DNA of 64,000 bases from Phycisphaerales bacterium (lineage in GTDB: Bacteria > Planctomycetota > Phycisphaerae > UBA1845 > Fen-1342), in assembly GCA_016716475.1 (NCBI GenBank), contig JADJWG010000001.1:310001-374000 (forward strand), in the 5' to 3' direction. Below are positions 26,715-34,878 of the stretch, piece by piece; positions within the stretch are counted from its first letter, which is position 1; each line of letters opens with the position of its first letter. Below the pieces are notes generated by a model. The model was not told the DNA's origin. It was given only the letters and a program-made list of their open reading frames with translations, and did not search any database. The translations under genes and the position numbers were made by a program.

Positions 26715-27575
26715 CTAGAACCTGCGGATCTGGCCCTTTTCCTGGGCCAAGGTGTATTCGTAGCAGTATTTCGCCCACGGCTTGGCCTTCAGCCGCGCTC
26801 GGCCGATCGGCTTTCCGGTCGCGAGACACACGCCGTATGTTCCCTTGTCGAGGCGCTCGATGGCCTCTTCGATCTCGCGGAGGATCGCGCGTTCCCCTTC
26901 GATCAGCCCCAGGGTGAACTCGAGCTCGTAGTTGTCCGAGCCGATGTCGGCCATGTGAATCGGCATCGCGGAAACGTCCCCGGCAGCATCCGCGCGATCC
27001 TTGTTGACGGCTTCGCGATGCAGCGTAGTGACGTTCCCCAGAATTTCCGCGCGCTTCTCGAGCAGCATTTGGCGGAACTGCTCGCGCTCGCGACTCGTCA
27101 GGGGCGATTCAACCGGCGCGGCGAGTACGATTTCTTCATCGCCATCGGCCTCCTCATCGAGGTGGGGCACCGGCGGCGGAAGGATCTTCTTCGGAGGAAT
27201 TGCTTCCCGCGATGCGCGGAGTTTGTTCGGAGCCGGCTTCGGTTTGGCCACGCGCTTGGCGGCGGCTTTGGGGGCAACTGCCTTGGCGGCCTTGCTTTGG
27301 GTTCCCGGGGAAGCGTGGGGCTTGGCCGTGAGCTTGGGCTTCACGGCCTTTTTCGCCGCCTTAGCGCGGGCCGGGCTACTTTTCGTTTTGGCAGGAGCTG
27401 CTTTTGCAGGAGTCTTGGCTTTGACGGCCTTGGGGCGGGCAGGGCTGCTGCGTTTCGCAGGAGTGGCACCCGGCGCTCCCGAGCGCTTCGCGCTCTTGCC
27501 GCCCTTCGCGCCTGCCGCTGGACCCACTTTCTTCGTGGTCTTCTTGGCCACCGCCACGCTCCCGACAGCCCGCAC
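26715..27575 (-). CDS. DksA/TraR-like protein with a histone-H1-like N-terminal tail
   Basis: A 286-residue fusion. Residues 10-130 are almost wholly Ala, Lys and Pro, resembling the tail of bacterial histone-H1-like (Hc1) proteins, and would bind DNA or RNA non-specifically. The C-terminal 120 residues are DksA/TraR-like: a coiled coil (TSREREQFRQMLLEKRAEI) and the GTYGVCLATGKPI globular end. The canonical zinc finger has four cysteines (C-x2-C, C-x2-C), but here only the first of each pair remains (VCLATG, KYCYEY), as in other planctomycete members. The start is uncertain: GTG 27575, or a downstream GTG near 27551 with GGGAG upstream. The promoter at 27643-27670 precedes it, and lspA follows in the same unit. 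Confidence 0.8.
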   Translation of the reverse strand: MRAVGSVAVAKKTTKKVGPAAGAKGGKSAKRSGAPGATPAKRSSPARPKAVKAKTPAKAAPAKTKSSPARAKAAKKAVKPKLTAKPHASPGTQSKAAKAVAPKAAAKRVAKPKPAPNKLRASREAIPPKKILPPPVPHLDEEADGDEEIVLAAPVESPLTSREREQFRQMLLEKRAEILGNVTTLHREAVNKDRADAAGDVSAMPIHMADIGSDNYELEFTLGLIEGERAILREIEEAIERLDKGTYGVCLATGKPIGRARLKAKPWAKYCYEYTLAQEKGQIRRF

Positions 27576-27642
27576 GGGCTAGTCCTCGCCACACCTAATC
27601 CCTTGTGGCGCTGGAACTTGAAACAGCTATCCGAGCCCATCA

Positions 27643-27670
27643 ATTATAGCGATTCCCCCGTGCCTGTCAA
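27643..27670 (-). promoter_or_regulatory. Consensus sigma70 promoter for the dksA-like/lspA unit
   Basis: On the minus strand, TTGACA (27670-27665) and TATAAT (27648-27643) are both perfect consensus boxes, separated by 16 bases. Transcription would begin near 27636, about 60-85 bases before the dksA-like start. Confidence 0.8.
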
Positions 27671-27674
27671 ACCG

Positions 27675-28694
27675 CTAAGTCCCGTGCGAGACCCGAATCC
27701 AGCGTTCCAGCGTGGCCTGCGCTGCGCCCGCATCGATCGCCGCCCGTGCCTGAGCTGCGCCATCATCCCAGCCCTCGGCGAGTCCCGCCACCCACAACGC
27801 CGCAGCCGTGTTGAAGACTACCATTTCTCGCGCCGGCCCCGGCATCCCCGCCAACACAGCCCGGATCCGCGCTGCACTCTCGTCGGCCGATGCAACGTAC
27901 AGTTCCTCGGTCGCAATCGGTGGTGCCGCGATGACGCTACCGTCCACGGTTTCAACCCGTACCTGGTGCCCATCCCAGCGTCCTACGAGACTCGGACCGG
28001 ACAAGCTCAGGTCACAGAGTCCGTCGAGCCCATGCACGACCATGGCCCGCTCCGCACCCAGGTTTCGCAGTGCGCCGATCATCGTTTCCACGAGTTCCGG
28101 ACGATTCACACCCAGCAGTTGTCGCCGCACTCCGGCCGGGTTCGTCAGGGGGCCCACGAGATTGAAGATCGTCCGCACGCCAAGGGCACGTCGCACCGGG
28201 GCGGCCGCCTTCATCGCCGGATGTAATTTCAACGCATACAGGAACGCCACCCCGGCCTCGGCGAGGCAGCGCTCCAGGACGGGGACCTCCGCCTCCACCT
28301 GCACACCCAGCGCGGCCAAGCCCTCCGCCGATCCGCTCGGTCGCGCGTTGCTGCGATTGCCATGCTTTGCGACGACGGCTCCGGCGGCGGCGGCCACGAT
28401 CGCGACCGTGGAGGAGACGTTGAAGACCGGCTGGCCGTCGCCACCCGTACCGCATGTGTCGATCGCCGGCACACCGGCTGGCACGCGGACCGGAGTCACG
28501 CGCGCGCGCATCGCTTCGGCGGCGCCCACGATCTCGGCGACGGCCTCTCCCTTGGTGGCGAGTGCCGCCAGGATGGCCGCCATGCCGGGCTCGTCCAGCG
28601 CACCGTTCATGAGGGCTTCGAACAACTCGCGCGCCTGGGTCAAGGTCAGGTCGCGGCGCGCAATCAGATGGCTCAGCACTTCCGACAGGGTCAT
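27675..28694 (-). CDS. trpD: Anthranilate phosphoribosyltransferase
   Basis: TrpD transfers phosphoribose from PRPP to anthranilate, the second step of tryptophan synthesis. The 339-residue protein contains the PRPP loop GTGGDG near 85, the KHGNRSNARPSGSAEGL segment near residues 110-126 (substrate site), and VGPLTNPA near 170. It starts at ATG 28694 (MTLSEVLSHL), 10 bases after the galK stop. The frame to 28835 merely runs back into galK. No other trp gene is adjacent, which is common where trp genes are dispersed. It is probably co-transcribed with galK. Confidence 0.94.
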   Translation of the reverse strand: MTLSEVLSHLIARRDLTLTQARELFEALMNGALDEPGMAAILAALATKGEAVAEIVGAAEAMRARVTPVRVPAGVPAIDTCGTGGDGQPVFNVSSTVAIVAAAAGAVVAKHGNRSNARPSGSAEGLAALGVQVEAEVPVLERCLAEAGVAFLYALKLHPAMKAAAPVRRALGVRTIFNLVGPLTNPAGVRRQLLGVNRPELVETMIGALRNLGAERAMVVHGLDGLCDLSLSGPSLVGRWDGHQVRVETVDGSVIAAPPIATEELYVASADESAARIRAVLAGMPGPAREMVVFNTAAALWVAGLAEGWDDGAAQARAAIDAGAAQATLERWIRVSHGT

Positions 28695-28704
28695 GCGCAG
28701 TTCC

Positions 28705-29886
28705 TCAATCGCAGTGCACCAGCGCAGCGCCCGGGCCGGGGCGGGTTGGTGTAAGATGAGCCGGGCCGAAACCCGCCGCGTCGTACTGCGTGCGAACTGC
28801 GGATTCAATCGCGGGAAGCGCCGCTTCTTCCGCAATCACGACAATGCAGCCACCGAAGCCGCCCCCGGTCAGGCGTGCGCCATAGACCCCCGGCACGGCC
28901 CGCGCAATCGCTACGAGCCGGTCGAGTTCATCACACGAAACTTCGTAGTCATCCCGCAGGGATTCGTGCGACGCGACCATCAGCCGGCCGAGGGTGATGA
29001 GGTCCCCGGCCTGCAACGCGCGGGCCGCGGCCTGGGTCCGGACATCCTCGGTGGTGACGTGGCGCGCCCGCCGGAAGACCTCCGGCGGCAGTGCTTCCAC
29101 ATGCGCGGGCACCAAGCCCACAGATACGTCGCGCAGAGCACGAATCTTGGGATCAAGGCGCTGGAAATAGCTGACCGCCGCGCGACACTGCGTCTGTCGG
29201 AGCGCGTATTCTCCGGCCGCAAGTGAGTGGCGAACACCAGAATTGATCACCAGGACAACGGCACTTCCCAGTCGCAGTGGAATGTGCTCCCATGTGCGGC
29301 TGCGGCAGTCCAGCAGGAAGGCGTGGTCGGCTTGTGCAAGAACACTGACGTATTGGTCCATGATCCCGCACGGTACACCCGCGAACTCGTGCTCCACAGC
29401 CCGGGCCAGATCCGCCAGGTCCGTCCCCTCCGGGATGGCCTCAGCGAGCGCACCCAGTGCCAGTGCGGTGGCCACCTCCAGCGCGGCGGAACTCGACAGA
29501 CCGCCCCCGACCGGCACATCGCTCGCAATCAGTACATCCACCCCCGGCACCACGGCGCCCCGCCGTTGCAGATGCACGGCGACTCCAGCGATGTACGCTG
29601 TCCAGGTCGGGAGGGTTTCGCGTTGCCAGGCATCCCGCGGCCACTCCGCACAGGCGCCGGCCATATTCATGGCGACCACACGGAGCCGGTCGTCCCTACG
29701 CGGGGCTACCGCCACCCAAGTGTTCTGCTCGAGGGCCATGGGGAGCACGAAGCCCTCGTTGTAGTCGGTGTGCTCTCCGATCAGGTTCACGCGCCCCGGG
29801 GCGCGGGCCAGCACGCTGGGGGGCCGGGCGAAATGATGCTCGAAGGCCTCATGAACCGACGACCCCTGAAGTGGCGATTGTGGCAT
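28705..29886 (-). CDS. galK: Galactokinase
   Basis: GalK phosphorylates galactose at C1 in the Leloir pathway. The 393-residue GHMP kinase shows the galactokinase signature GRVNLIGEHTDYN near residues 30-42, the ATP loop PVGGGLSSSAALE near 128, MDQYVS near 180, and a late GGGFGGCIV. It starts at ATG 29886, overlapping the end of the upstream membrane protein gene by 38 bases. trpD follows on the same strand. No other Leloir gene is in the window. Confidence 0.94.
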   Translation of the reverse strand: MPQSPLQGSSVHEAFEHHFARPPSVLARAPGRVNLIGEHTDYNEGFVLPMALEQNTWVAVAPRRDDRLRVVAMNMAGACAEWPRDAWQRETLPTWTAYIAGVAVHLQRRGAVVPGVDVLIASDVPVGGGLSSSAALEVATALALGALAEAIPEGTDLADLARAVEHEFAGVPCGIMDQYVSVLAQADHAFLLDCRSRTWEHIPLRLGSAVVLVINSGVRHSLAAGEYALRQTQCRAAVSYFQRLDPKIRALRDVSVGLVPAHVEALPPEVFRRARHVTTEDVRTQAAARALQAGDLITLGRLMVASHESLRDDYEVSCDELDRLVAIARAVPGVYGARLTGGGFGGCIVVIAEEAALPAIESAVRTQYDAAGFGPAHLTPTRPGPGAALVHCD

Positions 29887-30883
29887 GTCCGCTCTGTCGT
29901 TTGGCGCGCTCCCGGAGAATCGGAAGCAGCTTGGAAATCTCTTGGGCGTAGCCGCTGTTAGGGAACTCGCGCACCAACTGCTGCCCGGTGTCGATCGCGC
30001 GGGGCAACTGGCGGTACGAAACCGCCATTGTAAACTGGGTCTTCAGTCGCTCCAAGCGGGCCTTGAACACCCCGCGGGCCGATTCCTTCAGGGCTTCGGC
30101 CTCCTGCGCCACCAGGTACTGGTCGAGCTGGTAGAGCAGAGCGTGAGCACGGTCAATGTCATGGTGGCGGACGGCTTCGTCATATTCACGGAGTAATTGC
30201 TGCTTCACCTCGCTGCGCCACTCCTCCAGCTCCTGCGGTAGATCGGCAATGGCGCTACTGTCCGGGAACAGCCGCGCCATGCGCTCAAATTCTGCCTGTG
30301 CCTGGCTCCATTTCCGCTCTCCACACAACGTGCGAAAGCGATGCACAGCCGCTGCCACCCGTTCTTCGGTCGTAGACCGGCGGGCCTCCTCCAGCCGTTC
30401 GTCGAGATAGGCCGCCTCATCGCGGTAGCCGAGCTCCTCGCCCAGATCGCGAATCAGATGCTCGGCAAGTTCCCAATCCTGGCGCACAAGCGCACTCTGG
30501 ATCGTATCGCGGACGAACTCATAATCCTTTTCGCGGTAGACCAGCCGTTTGGCCCAGTCCGAGAGCGAACTGTTGTCGGCAATCAGCCGCACATGGGTCT
30601 CCTGCCGCCGCAGCAGGTCAGTGGACTCCAACAGCGTGTCATAGGCGCGGTAGCAGTAGCTCACAAACTTGAGGATCAGCAGCAACTGGCAATACAGCAG
30701 CACCCCCAACAGCAGACATGCGAGACCGCTGCCCGCCAGCGCCAGGCCCAGTCCCCGGTTACCATGGCCGATCCATTCCACGACCCCAAGGATGCAGGCC
30801 CCCGCGGCACCAAGCAGCGTCACCACGAGCACCGTAGTCGCCACCCGCCGCAGTTTCACGGTTCCCACAGACATGTCAAGCAT
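29849..30883 (-). CDS. Membrane-anchored protein with coiled-coil/TPR-like cytoplasmic or periplasmic tail
   Basis: A 344-residue protein not recognised as a named family. Two transmembrane helices occupy about residues 15-70 (VLVVTLLGAAGACILGVV and LALAGSGLACLLLGVLLYC). The rest, about 270 residues, is charged and helical with alternating Glu/Arg segments such as EELGYRDEAAYLDERLEEARR and short TPR-like repeats (LFPDSSAI, EFPNSGYA). It overlaps galK by 38 bases. It may organise a complex, but there is no direct evidence. Confidence 0.6.
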   Translation of the reverse strand: MLDMSVGTVKLRRVATTVLVVTLLGAAGACILGVVEWIGHGNRGLGLALAGSGLACLLLGVLLYCQLLLILKFVSYCYRAYDTLLESTDLLRRQETHVRLIADNSSLSDWAKRLVYREKDYEFVRDTIQSALVRQDWELAEHLIRDLGEELGYRDEAAYLDERLEEARRSTTEERVAAAVHRFRTLCGERKWSQAQAEFERMARLFPDSSAIADLPQELEEWRSEVKQQLLREYDEAVRHHDIDRAHALLYQLDQYLVAQEAEALKESARGVFKARLERLKTQFTMAVSYRQLPRAIDTGQQLVREFPNSGYAQEISKLLPILRERAKRQSGHATIATSGVVGS

Positions 30884-31170
30884 GGGACACCTCGCAGGAG
30901 CGCGCCGGATGCACTACGAAACTAGGAGGCGCCAGCGCGGGGCTCGCCTGGTTGGCTACTGGGCCACGGCCCCATCCGGCCACATTCCATCCATCGGGCT
31001 GCGCGCACGCATAGTCCAGCGAAGGCAACGCCCGCAACTCGGATTTGTCGACCGGCCGGAAATGTCAGGCCGTACGAACGAACACTTCAGATGTGCTGCC
31101 CATCACAGTGCCATGGGGCATCCGGGATGTGGCCAGATTCGCGCACTCTTCTTGCACTGGGGCACGTTGG

Positions 31171-32109
31171 CTATAACGTCGAACCACCATCGTTATTGCC
31201 CGGGTTGGTCGGAGGAAGGTCCTCGATCCCGCCGCCATTGCCCCCGCCGTTCGAGCCACCGTTGTTCCCATTGCCACCCGTGCCGCCGTTGTCCGTGCCA
31301 TTGGTGTTATCCGTATTGGCCGGCGGCAACATGATCGGACGCAGCGCGTCCTTGAGCACCTCGATGAAGGCATTGGATTGCAAGCCGACCGCCAACGAGG
31401 TGAAGAGCGTCTGTAGCATCGCATTCGACCAGCGAATGCGGAAAGGTGTTTCAGTCTGCTGCTGGGTGGTCTGCGCGCGGTCAGCAACCTTGGTCTCCAC
31501 CGTGCCGGTGGTGTTGATCGTCTTCAGCGTGCTTTGCGAACTGCCCTGGGATTGCTGCAGGCGCAGCAGTTCCTGAAACGCCGCCAGTTCGGCTGGTGTC
31601 ATGCCGCTGGTGTCGAGTCCGGTCGTCGGGTCGATTGTGCTACCGCTTTGCGCGGTGCCTGTCTGCGTGCTGCCGGTGCCGGTGAGAGAGCCGAGCAGAC
31701 TGCCGAGACCGCCCGTACCGGTCAGGGACTGCAACCCGCCGCCACTGAGAAAGTTTGACGCGAGACTCAGGAGATCGAGCCCTGAACCGGAGGTGGTAGT
31801 GCCCGTCCCACTCCCTGTCCCGAAGCGCTGCTGGGATTCCTGACTGGCCTCGCCGTTGCGCGCGCTGCCCAGTCGGTCCGCGTGCAACTCGCTGTGGCGA
31901 TTCAGGGCATTTCGTACCCACGTGCCTGGTGCCCGCGCGGAGATGCGGCCACCACCAACGTTTTCGGACGGCGTACCTGTCGCGGGGTCGGCCTTGTCAG
32001 TAGTCGAATTGGTTGTCGTACTGTTGGTAGTCGTTGACGTCTGCGACCACGCCACGGGCACGACCATCAGACCGCTGAACAACAAGCTCGTCAGAAGTGC
32101 TGCGCGCAT
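31171..32109 (-). CDS. Secreted low-complexity Gly/Ser/Thr/Asn-rich protein
   Basis: A 312-residue exported protein. The N-terminal signal is MRAALLTSLLFSGLMVVPVAWSQ. Nearly all of the rest is repeat-like: runs of TSTTTNST at the front, GSGTGTTTSGSGLDLL and GLGSLLGSLTGTGS in the middle, and a C-terminal (GN)n/NGG block. The only ordered-looking part is about residues 225-270 (LQTLFTSLAVGLQSNAFIEVLKDALRPI). Start ATG 32109 has GGAGG at -7; the frame to 32208 is rejected. Role unknown; it resembles planctomycete cell-surface or matrix proteins in composition. Confidence 0.65.
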   Translation of the reverse strand: MRAALLTSLLFSGLMVVPVAWSQTSTTTNSTTTNSTTDKADPATGTPSENVGGGRISARAPGTWVRNALNRHSELHADRLGSARNGEASQESQQRFGTGSGTGTTTSGSGLDLLSLASNFLSGGGLQSLTGTGGLGSLLGSLTGTGSTQTGTAQSGSTIDPTTGLDTSGMTPAELAAFQELLRLQQSQGSSQSTLKTINTTGTVETKVADRAQTTQQQTETPFRIRWSNAMLQTLFTSLAVGLQSNAFIEVLKDALRPIMLPPANTDNTNGTDNGGTGGNGNNGGSNGGGNGGGIEDLPPTNPGNNDGGSTL

Positions 32110-32207
32110 CGCCTGCCTCCGAATCGCTGACTGGGCGCGAGAATTCCCTCGCGACACTCCTGCGTTATTATACCGCCATCGGCAAATCGGGGTGGCACGG
32201 AGACTCA

Positions 32208-33353
32208 ATGATCTACGCCCACCGGCAGCCCAACCACCCCAAGCACAATTGCGGGGTTATTACGCCGCATTGGCACCGATGGCTCGTCTGTGGATTGCTG
32301 ACATTCCTCACCACTGCGGCCTGTGACCGGAAAGAGCCCTCTTTCTCTCAGCAAAGGGGCTCCAAGATTGTATTTATAGGACCTTATTCGGGCCATGCAC
32401 AAGCAGCGGGCATCCACGCCGGCGCCCGGGCGGCCTTGGAGCGGGCCCCCCTGCTCCACGCCGAATTTCTAAGCCCTGCCGGACCGGCGGCTGATGACTT
32501 TGCTGTGGCGGTCGACGCCGCCATCCGCCGCCAACCGGCGGTGATCTGCCTGTACGTCGAGAACGCAACCAGCGCAGACGATGCCCTGCGGCGACTGCAG
32601 GAAGGCGGCGCCCTCACCGTAACCTTTGGGCCGGAAGCACCTGACCCCCGAGCCACGCGGCATGTGCAGATTGAAGTCGCTCTGGCCGCCGAACAACTCG
32701 GTGCCGCGCTGGCGGAGATCGCCGGTGAGCGCCGCAGTTACGTGCTCGTACACAGTGAAGGTGTCAGCCCCGTCGCCACGCAGGCCCACCGTAGGTTTCG
32801 ATCGGCCGAGCGGTCGGCCACACTCACACTGTTGCGCGAGTTTCACGCGGGCGACAGTATCGAGGCCCAGATGCAGGTGATCGCGGAGGCCCTCGACCTG
32901 TTCCGGCATTGCGGTGTTCTTGTGACACTCGATCCGGCCCCGTGGTTGCACGCCCCGCCCGGATGGCTGCGCGAGCTTCGTGAGATCAACACGGGCTTCC
33001 GCTTTGCTACGCTCTCGGCCGCTCCCGTGTTGTGGGCCCAGTTGGGCACACCCGAGCAGCCGGGCATGGCTGCCGCACTGGTCGGACCGCTGGATACGGA
33101 AGTGGGCGCTGTGGTCGCCGAACTTGCAGTTGCCTTGACTCTCCGGCCCGAGGCCGCCGGTACCAATCGCACGATTCCCACGCATCTCGTGACGGCAGGC
33201 AATCTGCCCGAGTTCGCCGCGCGCTACGCCGCCGCCGGCTTGGGGTTCGATCCTCAGCCGCACCTGCCCGGCGCGTATGTCCCGGGGGTGCAGGCCCCCC
33301 CTTCTTCGGATACCGCCCCGGCTCCGGATGAATACAACACTTCAGGCGGATAG
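32208..33353 (+). CDS. Periplasmic binding protein-like lipoprotein
   Basis: A 381-residue exported protein with a hydrophobic leader ending LTTAAC, a likely but imperfect lipobox. The mature part has the two-lobe alternating pattern of periplasmic-binding/LacI-type sugar-binding folds: KIVFIGPYSGHAQAAGIHAGARAALE, then AVICLYVEN, TVTFGPEAP and a second lobe with RSYVLVHSEG. This resembles type-1 periplasmic binding proteins. ATG 32208 follows GGAG at -8. The 3' end overlaps the convergent lat gene by 12 bases. Ligand unknown. Confidence 0.7.
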   Translation: MIYAHRQPNHPKHNCGVITPHWHRWLVCGLLTFLTTAACDRKEPSFSQQRGSKIVFIGPYSGHAQAAGIHAGARAALERAPLLHAEFLSPAGPAADDFAVAVDAAIRRQPAVICLYVENATSADDALRRLQEGGALTVTFGPEAPDPRATRHVQIEVALAAEQLGAALAEIAGERRSYVLVHSEGVSPVATQAHRRFRSAERSATLTLLREFHAGDSIEAQMQVIAEALDLFRHCGVLVTLDPAPWLHAPPGWLRELREINTGFRFATLSAAPVLWAQLGTPEQPGMAAALVGPLDTEVGAVVAELAVALTLRPEAAGTNRTIPTHLVTAGNLPEFAARYAAAGLGFDPQPHLPGAYVPGVQAPPSSDTAPAPDEYNTSGG

Positions 33354-34685
33354 CGCTTGGAGCACCTCATCGAGGATGTGAATCCCGAGATCGAGCTCGG
33401 CGGTCTCGACATCGAGCACCGGACGGAAACGCAGCGTGCGCTCACCGCATGGCAGAATCAGCATCTTGCGATCGAAGCACGCGTCGATGACCCGCTTCCG
33501 ATACTCGCCGTCAGGCAGGTCAAACGCGCACATGAGTCCACGGCCACGCACCCCTGCCACCGCGGCATGTTGAGCAGCGAGCTCGTGCAGCCGTTCCAGC
33601 AGATAGCTGCCACTCTCGGCCGCATGGTTGACAAGATCCTCCTCCTGCACGATCCGGAGCAGTTGCGTCGCGCGGACCATGTCCACGAGACTGCCGCCCC
33701 ATGTCGAGCTGATGCGCGAGCCGAGCTGGAAGACGTTGTCGGGCACCTCGTCCACCCGGGGCCCGGCCATCAGCCCGCAAATCTGCATCTTCTTCCCGAA
33801 GCACAGCACATCCGGTTGCAGGCCGAAGTGCTCACAAGCCCACATGCGCCCCGTGATGCCGAACCCTGTCTGCACCTCATCGAAGATCAGCAGCATTTCG
33901 TGCTGGTCACAAAGGGTTCGCAGCGTGCGGAGGAATTCCGGGCGGAAATGATTGTCTCCGCCTTCGCCCTGGATCGGCTCGATGATGACGGCCGCAATGT
34001 CATGCGGATACTTTGCCAGCGCGGCGTGGATCGCGGCCAGGGACTCGGCTTCCCGGCGCACCACATCCGCCGTGCGTTCCGGCTCGGCGAGGGCGAAATT
34101 GATCTTCGGATTGAGCACGCGGGGCCAATCGAACTTGGGGAAGTACATCGTCTTGCGCGGATCATGCGAATCGGTCAGCGAAAGCGTGTACCCGCTGCGG
34201 CCGTGGAAACACTGTCGGAAGTGGATGATTCTGTGGCCGAGTTCCCCCCGACCGGCGGCCAGATTGCGGCGGACCTTCCAGTCGAAGGCGACTTTCAATG
34301 CGTTCTCGACCGCCAGCGCGCCCCCGTCGATCACGAAGAAGTGCTCCATGCCGGGCAGCCCGCCGACCTCCTCCAGCGCGCGTACAAACTCGGCATACGC
34401 GACACTATAAATGTCGCAATTGGCGGGCTTGGTGATGGCCGCCGGCAGCAGGCGGGCGTGAAAATCGGGGTCGTGGAGCCGCGGGTGGTTGTAGCCGATC
34501 GGGTAGGAGGCGAAATAGGAGTAGAAATCAAGGTAATCGACGCCCGTGACTGCGTCCCGGATGCGGCTGCCGCGGCTCCCTTCGAGATCCAGCACGATCG
34601 GGAAGCCATCCACGCGGAGGTGACGCCGCAGCACATCAAGGGCTTCGTGGGGCAATACGGCGGAGTGGACGGGCGTTAGGGCCAT
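33342..34685 (-). CDS. lat: L-lysine 6-transaminase
   Basis: A fold-type I class-III aminotransferase that moves the epsilon-amino group of lysine to 2-oxoglutarate, giving aminoadipate semialdehyde. The PLP lysine is in CFGKKMQICG near residue 300. FIDGGALAVENALKVAFDW, HGRSGYTLSLTDS, EPIQGEGGDNHF and FDEVQTGFG are family motifs. The 447-residue length matches. Start ATG 34685 has AGGAGA at -8; the long frame to 35147 runs into the divergent protease gene and is rejected. Lysine epsilon-transaminases occur in lysine catabolism and in antibiotic precursor supply; the context here does not decide which. Confidence 0.9.
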   Translation of the reverse strand: MALTPVHSAVLPHEALDVLRRHLRVDGFPIVLDLEGSRGSRIRDAVTGVDYLDFYSYFASYPIGYNHPRLHDPDFHARLLPAAITKPANCDIYSVAYAEFVRALEEVGGLPGMEHFFVIDGGALAVENALKVAFDWKVRRNLAAGRGELGHRIIHFRQCFHGRSGYTLSLTDSHDPRKTMYFPKFDWPRVLNPKINFALAEPERTADVVRREAESLAAIHAALAKYPHDIAAVIIEPIQGEGGDNHFRPEFLRTLRTLCDQHEMLLIFDEVQTGFGITGRMWACEHFGLQPDVLCFGKKMQICGLMAGPRVDEVPDNVFQLGSRISSTWGGSLVDMVRATQLLRIVQEEDLVNHAAESGSYLLERLHELAAQHAAVAGVRGRGLMCAFDLPDGEYRKRVIDACFDRKMLILPCGERTLRFRPVLDVETAELDLGIHILDEVLQALSA

Positions 34686-34878
34686 GAAGCGTTCTCCTGT
34701 CGCTGGTGCCGGCCGATCGTTCCGCCGGACCCTGCATTGTGCCGAAATCCGTCCGGCAGCGGAACCCCCGCCTGTCCCGATTGTCGGTTCTTGCGCAACA
34801 CGACTTCGGCAGCCAATAATAGGAGAGGGCCGAGCCACGCGGCGACCACGCGGGCAGGTCCGGTAAGGAGTTCCGTTG

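Noticed and set aside
26616..28226. 536-residue plus-strand open frame
   Set aside because: It is antisense to the dksA-like gene and trpD, with no domain signature.
33357..34679. 440-residue plus-strand open frame
   Set aside because: It is antisense to the lysine transaminase; the minus-strand gene has all family motifs.
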